DNA from: Bugula neritina
Lineage: Eukaryota > Bryozoa > Gymnolaemata > Cheilostomatida > Bugulidae
NCBI GenBank assembly: GCA_964035545.1
Contig: OZ037765.1
Location: 19,462,698-19,526,697, forward strand
Direction: 5' to 3'
Length of the DNA stretch: 64,000 nucleotides
Part shown: positions 26,201-34,400 of the stretch, piece after piece
How positions within the stretch are numbered: the stretch's first letter is position 1
Layout: each line of letters starts with the position of its first letter
Translations under genes and position numbers: made by a program
Notes under the pieces: model-generated
Database searches by the model: none
The model's input: only the letters and a program-made list of their open reading frames with translations
What the model was told of the DNA's origin: nothing

Positions 26201-27896
26201 ACGCGCTCTCCGTCGGGAAATCATCTGGGACACCCACAAACAGGCCCATGCGGGAGCCAGTCGGGTCATCAGATGCCTGCAGATGCGATGGTATTGGCCC
26301 GGGATGACCAGGGATGTGCGACTGAGAATTCGGCACTGTGAAGTCTGTCAGGCCAGCAAACACGGACGCCCCACCGAAACCACGGGTCGGCGCCGGCTAT
26401 ACGCCGGCCGGCCTTGGCAGGTCGTGGCGGTAGATCTCGTGGGACCCATGCCCACGACCGAAAGGGGAAACTCTTGGATCTTGGTCCTTACAGACCACTT
26501 CACACGATGGGCGGATGCCCTGGCTATCCCCGACGCATCGGCACCTACAGTAGCCCGAGTCCTGGACCAGCATGTGTTCTGTTACTTCGGCCTACCGGAA
26601 CAGATACACACTGACCAGGGCGCTCAATTCCAATCACAGCTAATGAAGGACCTCTGCCAAGTATGGGGGGTGAACCAGAGCCGGACCACCCCGTATCACC
26701 CCCAAGGAAATGGGGTAGTTGAAAGAAACAACCGGATGTTGGGTGATGCTCTCCGGAGCCTCTTGTTGGGAAGGAGTCAAGAGGAGTGGGACGTCATGCT
26801 ACCACAGATTATGCGAGCATATCGAAGCACCCCCCACTCTAGCACACAGGAAACACCAAACTTGATGATGTTGGGCCGAGAAACCAGGGTACCAGAACAT
26901 CTCGCGTACCACATTCCTAACCCAGAATTCCCAGTACATGAGTACGTGGGAAAGTTAGTCGAAACCATGAAGAAAGCTCATGACGCACTGAGAGAGAAAC
27001 AGTGGCTGGTACGAACAGAAGATTCCGAGGAACCACCTCTGTATCGCGAAGGGGACTGGGTGTGGATGGTCAGCTACCGCAGGCGACGCGGACAATCGGC
27101 TAAATTACAGCCTAAGTTCGTCGGGCCCTACTGCGTGGTAGAGGTTTTACCAAACCATACATATCGTGTGGAACGCTCGGGACAGATATCTGTTCAAAAC
27201 GAGCAGCGGTTGAAACCTTACCACGGAAGCCCGGAAGCCGCGGGACAGGCACCACCACTGCTGGAACCAGCACGACAGCCCATCACCCGGGGGAGGAGGA
27301 ATCAACCCCGAGAGTGGGAAATATTCATTCGTGACCCCGAAGAAGTTCATAATACCTTAGAAGCTCCGCCTCGGGATCCACCACCAAACGCCCCCATTCC
27401 GGATCCACCACCCCAACCACAGCTAGAGGATCGGCCAATCCCGGGCTTGACCCCGGTGGCCCCCATGACAGAGGACGCTCCCTCACCAGCAAGAAATCAG
27501 AATGAAGCCCCTCCAAGTGACGAGCCCCACAGACAGTCCGATACATCAGTATCTGACACCCTGGGCAGGAGTAAAAGGGATAGAAGACCCCCAAAATATT
27601 TAGCAGATTACCACGTGGGATGCTTAACCGACTCTGGGCCACCGAGTTGTTCACCCAGTACGGGTAAAAACTCTAAATTTCGGATGCAGAGCAGCCCTGA
27701 CAGTGCAGGACGGCTCCAGGGACAACAACTCGCACACCAGCCCAGTGTTGATCCAAGCAGACAATGGCGCCCTGGACCTACGGACCACCTTGACCTCACT
27801 CAAGAAAGCGACTTGGACAGAAGAATCCAGGCCTTATCCTGCCACCTCGATCAATGCACAAGGGAAATGGAAAGCCTGATACGCCGGATCCGATGA
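23154..27896 (+). CDS. pol: Retrotransposon pol polyprotein (PR-RT-RNaseH-IN)
   Basis: One open frame of 1580 codons. The protease active site DTG starts at residue 185. Reverse transcriptase has the YLDD catalytic motif at 615-618. RNase H has DTDAS at 762-766. Integrase has an HHCC zinc-binding head (His 1028 and 1032, then CEVC), a catalytic triad D1094, D1154, E1190 with the canonical 35-residue spacing, and a GPY/F module at about 1324. A Pro-rich tail of about 200 aa follows, with RRPPKYLADY, and no clear chromodomain. The first Met is probably not used, since pol overlaps gag in the -1 frame and such elements usually make pol by ribosomal frameshifting. The frame has no internal stops, so the element may still be active. 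Confidence 0.95.
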   Translation: MWCQGTCTKAMPSRKKDAFKHPGLAVTSANREPPANPIREEMTQGASSRPAEAAWGRWRPQGLPDSPTQPPTTRMGLLNAGWQAPRRSRRPQGLPDPPAWPLQNRFAGLPEEAVEEESAYSQEYPKLPSQPQKTPVVCKTKRRPAVRTQEVSPPETDRPRSTQPYGSSYFLPGKILGKAATFLLDTGCTTNLLSRRLFDTLGARERASLEPYEGAHGTLADGSCIPFYGIITLPGRVRDQVIHETFIVSHLKEDAILGMPFLEKHQCHMDFQKSAVVMAGKELACVDKFGRPLVGGVQVVQDCMIPGRSQATLRCRVNCKEIAALGVVEGTHGAIQLANSLNQLDCRRELLVQCINPFAESVRLSAGALVGKYHSIHEADVGPALETVTDTQGNPPHNHREAVPEHVAGLYSGACGNCTSSTERQTLAQLLAEYSDVFSRGDEDMGLTKVISHEIPLAAGTTPIRQPTRRLGPEKEKEVSRQVQDLLDRDLIEPAHGAWSSPVVLVKKKDGSWRFCVDYRRLNSVTIQDAYPLPRIDESLDALAGSKYFSTLDLLSGYWQVPLSPDAQDKAAFITRDGLWKWKVLPFGLTSAPATFQRLMEQVLSGLHWKTLLIYLDDVIVISPDFTTHVSRLREVFDRLRAAGLKLKPSKCALLQQEVTYLGHVVGRDGVATDPEKVQAVKEWAVPRDLSELRAFLGLVGYYRQYVPGFAGVAQPLNRLTAKGVRWQWTQEEQQAFDHLKQRLMEAPILAYPDPAKEYILDTDASDHSVGAVLSQVQGGSEVVVAYYSKTLAAAEKNYCTTRKELLAVVKAVKHFRPYLYGRTFRLRTDHASLIWLCKRAEPSSQVARWLEILAEFSYRIEHRAGKKHGNADGMSRRPVEDCKQCLHIERRDGGPARLDVEAQLGDGNVYHWEHGHLRPETHSDDVQALRANPTLYQNVKELCRLQETLPGSVADIFRAKKGGSRPSEEQQRQGDAEFQFFCRRWNSLQIRSDGLLTMTLAADNRQQERDRVVCPRALRREIIWDTHKQAHAGASRVIRCLQMRWYWPGMTRDVRLRIRHCEVCQASKHGRPTETTGRRRLYAGRPWQVVAVDLVGPMPTTERGNSWILVLTDHFTRWADALAIPDASAPTVARVLDQHVFCYFGLPEQIHTDQGAQFQSQLMKDLCQVWGVNQSRTTPYHPQGNGVVERNNRMLGDALRSLLLGRSQEEWDVMLPQIMRAYRSTPHSSTQETPNLMMLGRETRVPEHLAYHIPNPEFPVHEYVGKLVETMKKAHDALREKQWLVRTEDSEEPPLYREGDWVWMVSYRRRRGQSAKLQPKFVGPYCVVEVLPNHTYRVERSGQISVQNEQRLKPYHGSPEAAGQAPPLLEPARQPITRGRRNQPREWEIFIRDPEEVHNTLEAPPRDPPPNAPIPDPPPQPQLEDRPIPGLTPVAPMTEDAPSPARNQNEAPPSDEPHRQSDTSVSDTLGRSKRDRRPPKYLADYHVGCLTDSGPPSCSPSTGKNSKFRMQSSPDSAGRLQGQQLAHQPSVDPSRQWRPGPTDHLDLTQESDLDRRIQALSCHLDQCTREMESLIRRIR

Positions 27897-27951
27897 CTGA
27901 GACCAACAACTGCGAATCCCCAGCATTCGACACCCAAACTGTTTTTCTGTT

Positions 27952-27976
27952 ATCGAAAAGGGAGATGCTTTTCGAT
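27952..27976 (+). other. Perfect hairpin just before the purine tract
   Basis: Arms ATCGAAAAG (27952-27960) and CTTTTCGAT (27968-27976) with a 7-base loop, placed immediately before the purine tract. Seen directly; role unknown. Confidence 0.85.
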
Positions 27977-27986
27977 GGGGGGAGAA
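27977..27986 (+). other. Polypurine tract
   Basis: GGGGGGAGAA directly abutting the 3' LTR, the expected plus-strand primer of reverse transcription. Confidence 0.85.
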
Positions 27987-28549
27987 TGTAATGGATTTTA
28001 ACGCTCTAGTAATTATATCGCGTCACTATTATAATGGACTTAGCGTAACTTTGCAAATACTGTAAATGCTGTAATTATAGCTAAGCTCCTTGCGTAGCTT
28101 TCTAATGCCTCAAATATTGTAATTATAGCTAAGCTCTTAGTGTAGTAAATAGCGTAATGATTGTGAATTGCCCTTTCTATTATTTTTGTTTGTTTACTGT
28201 AATAGTTTTTGTGAGTTGTATTCCCTGCCACTTTTCTTTTTGTTTTATAAATAATTAACTATGTGAGCCGAAGCTCGTCCGAAGTCGGAACCGATGTCGG
28301 AGGAGCCTGTCCGAGATCGGACCGGATATTTCCGACATCGGTCGCCGGAACTCCGAACTTCGTACGAACTTCGGACCCCTCTGTATATAAGCGTGAGTTT
28401 TTCTAGTATGAATCAGTCTAACACTGGAGCTCACAGAGGAAACATCAATAAAGACTATTAGAATCAATATTTTACAAAGACTTTATTTCTATCACAATAA
28501 CTGGCATGCAGACTACTAGTCTATTCTTATAATCCACAAAACCACAACA
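27987..28549 (+). repeat. 3' LTR
   Basis: Same length and, as far as I can read, same sequence as the 5' LTR, at an exact offset of 6339 bases. Preceded by the purine tract at 27977-27986 and followed by the GTAT target duplication. Confidence 0.97.
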
Positions 28550-28553
28550 GTAT

Positions 28554-31486
28554 TACCATGTCCAACAAAACTGAAGTGCATGTCCTAATATTGGGTCAAA
28601 TAGTAATGAGTTGCTAAGTATATCACCATGTTTAGCTCAACAAACAATTCCAAAGTCAAAGGGTTATCGCTAAAATGAAGATGGTGCGTATAATCAATAA
28701 TATTATTATTAATATTATAATCAATGACTATAACTATAAGGAATTAGTGTAAATGACTATAACTATTAGTATTACTATAAGAATATCAAAAAGATTAAGC
28801 ATAACATTATGATTATGACAATCATTATTAAATTATTATCATAATCATTATGAATTTTGATTATCATTGACTGATCAGTGATTGACATTATGATTATGAT
28901 CATGATTACCATTAGCATTATCATTATGGTATTATGTTAACTTGAAGTGATTATGAATAAATAAATACAAACTTTATCATAATGATAATGGTTTATTTTA
29001 GACAATTAGTGTAATAGGTTTTTCAATTTTATAAGACTGGCGAGGGTCTTTGAAAACCTGATGATAGTAACAGATAAAACCACTTGCACTTACAGAGCTT
29101 ACCAATCGAGAACGTTACCTAGTAAAAAAATGCTAAGCAATGTCTCTTTGCGCCATAGTTTTTAATCCGTCCTAAACAATACGTTCAGTTACTGATAAAA
29201 ACGAATCTACAAAGTAGCGGGTTTACTTGCTAAACTCTATCAATATGGTGCGAATCAGGTTTTAGTTGAAAGGGTTGTGTCCTCTTAAAACACTCCTGAA
29301 GTTTCGCACGTTAGACGTTTTAATGGATTTTCCAAAGCTACCAGAGGGGACCAATAAAAAGCCAACTTCGTCGACAGGATCCCTCCGGTTACATGCTGGA
29401 ATTCTAATTATAAATAAATAAGGCCTTTGAGTTTGCAAGCTCTAAATCCGGTGCGCCCGATAATTGCAGTTGCATATACGCATACATGATTTTATTTCGG
29501 TAAAACTAACTGTAAGACTAAGTGTAAGTAAAATAAAAGTCGGCTTGTGCTAAAATAAATTCTAAAAGACATAGTAATAGTATTAGTATTACTATTAGTA
29601 TTAGTTAGAGTTAGTGATGTTGCAGTTGACGTACTTGTAGTTATATTTATCTTACCGTTTAGTTAATCACTTAATCAAATGTTATAGACTATACTAAATG
29701 CTTAAAGTTAACCTTATACTCATATAGTTATAGTTATAAATAAAATGTCAATATTAAATTTAATAATATTAGTGAAATTAAATTGAAATGAAAACAATAA
29801 TTATAATGAATAATCATGATCAGATGATCATGATCATGATGGCTATCGGACCAGCATTATTATTACTATTAGTATTACTACTAGTACTTGTATTAGTATT
29901 TCATAATCATTATGATTATGTAATTTGAAATTACAGTAAAAAATAGTTTTTTATTATTTATATTACCAAATCTGATACTAATAGTCATAGTCAATGTCAT
30001 AGACATAGAATTAGATATACTCATACTGTGTCTAATTAATAGTTATACTTATAGTAGGTAGCTGCAGGTACAAGTTTTAGTTTAAAAGAAGTATCAATCT
30101 GTGATTATAAGAATGCAGAATAAAAGTCAAACTACGCTTTACTGCAATTGCAATAAAATTAAATATAATTTCAATATCTGAAGACTGAAAGTGAATGCTA
30201 AAAATACTGTAACATGTTCATCTCAATTTAACCTATGTTGTTGTTTGCCACCATTCATATGCACTTTTACAAACAAATTATTGTGCAGGTTTTGTAATCC
30301 AACTTATGTAATTTATGTTTGAAACCTGTTACTTTCTGCCTTACTGGTGATTAATTTGACAGAGTCAAACGTTTGGGCAGTTCTTGTAATGTACTTGTCT
30401 GAGTAAGCAGTTTACATAAACTACAGAAAAAACGCTTCAACTACGAATAGACTTTTGAGTTTAAAATTCAATCTGTTTTGATTAGTGATTTTGAGATATT
30501 CTCATACTGAGTTATGACCAGTTGCTTTATAATCACAAAGTTTATTTATACGTGTTAACTGTAAATTTATTAGAATTACATGTTAGGTTAAGTCTGAAAT
30601 GCTAATATTTATCTCGAAGAGTCTTAAACCTACCAAAGTTTATCAAATTATTCAAATAATGTTTGACCCTTATGGATCTTTAAATATTGAACACAAGAAT
30701 TCACCAACCTTTTCAGTCACCTTTTTATTTTAGCCTATCTTGTTTAAACTCATACTGTGTTTGAGTTTTAGTGTGTTGTCTTAAAATAGTATTTATAGGG
30801 AATTTAAGTTATAGATTATTGTGGGTTTGTGCTCACATGTGTGTGACACAGTACTCTTGGTGTGGTTATTTTTATATTTACTTATGTCTTAAACTTGAAC
30901 AAATATTTCAGTTAAGTTTGAATGCCTTCTTACAAACCTTATCAATAATTTGTAAATATTTTGCACATCTGTATTTGTACTTGCTGATTTATTAGCCAAA
31001 CAAGAAACATTTGTTTTACTGTTACCATCCATGGTAGCTTTTGCTTCAAGAAACAATTGAATTAGTTGTTTAACCTTAACATAAATTTAGATTTGTATTC
31101 CCTTCAAATAGAAAATATAAACATTTGAAATTAAGTTAATTATCAACATGAATAGGTAATATTTATTGCAATATTTTTACTAGTAAGTGTAACACTGCTT
31201 GCATATCCTTATCAACCTAATTAAGTATGTTTAATTTTAAATCTTAAAATTACTTCAGTAGTTAAAATTATATACTCTTTTAATCAAAGAGCCGTTCAAC
31301 TTTCTACTTTTTTATGATCTTGGTGAATTTCCTCTGGACTTTACTACATATTTTTCTAGACTTTGATTTTTTTAATCAATTGAGACTTAATATTATACAT
31401 GCTTGAACTGAAGTCTAAAGAACATGGCTTCAATTACTTGCTAGCCTCCATACTAATTTAGGAAACCAAGGAATTAGGTTAAAGCT
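28554..31486. other. AT-rich repetitive intergenic region
   Basis: About 2.9 kb between the retrotransposon and sideroflexin. 28690-29000 and 29560-30060 are built from short degenerate words (TATAACTATAAG, ATTAGTATTACTA, CATAATCATTATGATTATG) and flank a less AT-rich core at about 29040-29480 with no coding frame. From about 30100 the sequence is ordinary AT-rich spacer. The last bases before 31487 include TTTAG at about 31457-31461, a possible acceptor for a 5' UTR exon of sideroflexin. The original BBS2 promoter side now lies here, beyond the insertion. Confidence 0.65.
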
Positions 31487-34400
31487 ATGGCTCCAGAGAA
31501 CTCGGAGTTCCCCCTTCCTGGATTTAACATTAATGAGCCCCTGTGGGACCAGAACAGTCTACTGGGTCGATTCAAACACTATCTGTGGGTAACAGATCCC
31601 CGCACTGTCTTTACGCCAACATCAAAGTTGTATAAGGCTAAACAGTTAGTAGAAGATTACAGGTATGGGGAAAAGTTGTATTTTAGTTTGAAGATATAGT
31701 TTTTTGGACTTTGTTGTTTGGCCTACTAGTAAAACAAGGAGCCAATACTATGTGTAGCTGGCTACAGTTTTCTAGTTGATATTTTCTTTTCTGTTAAGAA
31801 CTACAAAAAATTTCAAGTTAAGCTACATGTGTAGAAATTATTCTATATATTAAATTTATTAAATGATAACAATGTCGCTGATTACATAACTAGCCTTGAA
31901 TTTGACTCAAATTTTGTAAGTGAGAGTTGTCTTTTCAGTTGATGGTATGTCTTTTGTATAAATAATACTTATACTCCACAGTTGAATTCAAAATATCAAA
32001 GTTGAACAATAAAATTCTAACAGTTGATGTATTTGAGATGCATATTCCATTTTCATGCCTATTATTCTATTTATGCCCTTATACCTTTCCTTGTTGTGAA
32101 ATCAAAATTATATTACATGACAAATCATTTTAGGTAGTTGTTATTTTGATTTCCTTTTCAGTTCCACTTAAGTAAGGCATGATTTTCATTGTATGACAAA
32201 CCTTTGTTGAGACTATATATTATATACAGAGCTGGCGTGCTGCCCCCTGGTGTTACTAAAGAAGATCTGATCTATGCTAAGAAGTTATATGAGTCATCAT
32301 TTCATCCTGATTCCGGGGAGTTGCAGAATGTGATTGGTCGAATGTCATGTCAGGTTCCTGGTGGTATGATCCTCACTGGAGCTATGCTACAGTGGTATAA
32401 GTTAGTATTACAGTATATGCTACAGTGGTATAAGTTAGTATTACAGTATATGCTACAGTATTATAAGTTAGTATTACAGTATATGCTACAGTGGTATAAG
32501 TTAGTATTACAGTATATGCTACAGTGGTATAAGTTAGTATTACAGTATATGCTACAGTAGTATAAGTTAGTATTACAGTATGTGCTACAGTGTTATGAGT
32601 TCCAAGATATTGCAGCTTTTTCTTCTGTCAACAGAGTTTTGCTCTCTTGTTTTTTCAACTGTGGAGTGCTGCGTTTAGCATATTCAGAAATTTTTTTTTT
32701 TATTTAAATTTGAATTTCTACTCCCCATATGTGAATATATAGTTATTCACATGTCTCTTTTAGTTATTAGCAACTGCAGTCTTATCTAATCCTATCCAAT
32801 TGAAATGCTGTGTGTTTTGTAGAACAAATTTAGCAGTAATATTTTGGCAATGGATGAACCAGTCGTTTAATGCTCTTGTAAACTACACTAATAGAAATGC
32901 CAACTCAGAGATAACCAACAAGTGAGCTCTCATTTACTCCTATTGTTCTGCCAACTGCATCTTCAGCTGAATATGAGTTTATCAGAGTTTATGTGAGCTG
33001 TGCCCCATTTAACTGTTAGACTCTTCGTATAGGGGCCACATATTGTCTATCACTTATCACTCTGCTGACAATTTGGTTTACCAAACCAGCTGATATTTTA
33101 CTCACAGCTTCAACTACTTAGCAATATTCAACTCACATTGTCAGTAATGTGTATTAGTGTGGACTATAGAACCTGACTATTCATAGGTGCATTAGTAAAA
33201 ACTTCAAATACAAGTTGAAGTTTTGATCTTTGTGGAAATTATAGCTTATTGATCATGGTTTTAATAATTATGATGTAATGTTTGTTACTTCAATTCAACT
33301 AATTAAAATGTAATTAGCTGATATGTTCATATAGGTCTAAGTTGCCCTCAGTGTTTGCATATTCATCCTGCCTCTATATTTGTAGGCAAATCACTATAGC
33401 TTATGTATCAGCTACTAGCAGTGCCCTGGCTGTGTCGCTCATACTCAAATCTTATTTAGCTAAGGTATACGGTTTAATATCTACTTTAAAGTACAATCTC
33501 GCTGTAGAATAGGCAATTGAAAATTTTAATAGTCAAAATATGCTTATACACATTTACTGTATCAAATTTGCACGTAGCAAAGCATGAATGCTGTACCAGA
33601 TATCTCTATGTTTTGAGTGGTACATTTATTTCAGAGTTTAAAGCTGCTCAAAATGGGTTTTGTTGCTGTAGCTAATAGGCTAAATAAAATCTGAATATTA
33701 GAAACTAAATGAGAGTTGTGCCCTCTCGAGTTGTATAGAAAATGATTTTTAAATACCAGTCTGGAGTAACATTTGTGTAAGATACAGGTCTAACAAACAT
33801 CAGTAGATTAGTATGCATAAAATTTTTTAAACGGTAGATGCAGAGTTAGTATAAACTCTAGAATCAGTAGAATGATGTTGATATTTGTCGGGTAGCATAT
33901 AGACTGCAATATCTGAAATTTGCAATTCAATATTATATGCGACATTTGGTTCACAGGCAGCCAGTCCTTTTCTACAGAGATACGTACCATTTGCAGCCGT
34001 TGCCTCTGCCAACATGGTGAACATCCCTTTAATGAGACAAAGGTTGGCCACGCTATAGTCTGTACATTTCTATACTTATAATAATTTGATCAATATTGTC
34101 CAACTTCATTTACTCATTATACTTATATTTTATGGTGAACTTGGTGATAAATATTTAGTGTGCTTCTAATAATACAAGCTAATAGCTGTAGATTGAAATT
34201 CTCTCACATCTATACGTTGTAATCCTGCTCTAGGTGAATACATTTTATAAAATAGAATATTATATTTATGATAGAATTTCGTTTGATTCAAAGGTTTGAT
34301 GCAGTGTATTTGTGAGCAGAGCCATACAACATATTTGTCTAATACTTTTGATGTACTATTCGTGCAGGGAAATAGCTAATGGCGTTATGATGTTTGACGA

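Larger units (their letters stand above)
21648..28549 (+). mobile_element. Ty3/gypsy LTR retrotransposon, complete
   Basis: A 6.9-kb element with 563-bp LTRs at 21648-22210 and 27987-28549, flanked by the 4-bp duplication GTAT (21644-21647 and 28550-28553). Inside are a primer-binding site, gag, pol in the order protease, reverse transcriptase, RNase H, integrase (the Ty3/gypsy order), and a purine tract. Pol is a single open frame of 1580 codons. Gag is interrupted by one frame change. No envelope gene is seen. The interior is far more GC-rich than the host DNA around it. It is transcribed away from BBS2 and toward sideroflexin. Confidence 0.97.

Noticed and set aside
23850-27799. Many antisense open frames of 60-170 aa
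   Set aside because: Shadows of the GC-rich pol frame; no motif or start context of their own.
27897-27951. An envelope gene after pol
   Set aside because: Only 90 bases lie between the pol stop and the 3' LTR. The pol tail is Pro-rich and has no signal peptide or membrane segment.
21531-28580. RFX X-box promoter motif near BBS2 (GTTGCAAC near 21540; ATTACCAT at the far side of the insertion)
   Set aside because: Ciliary genes often carry X-boxes, but neither site fits both halves of the consensus, so only half-matches exist.
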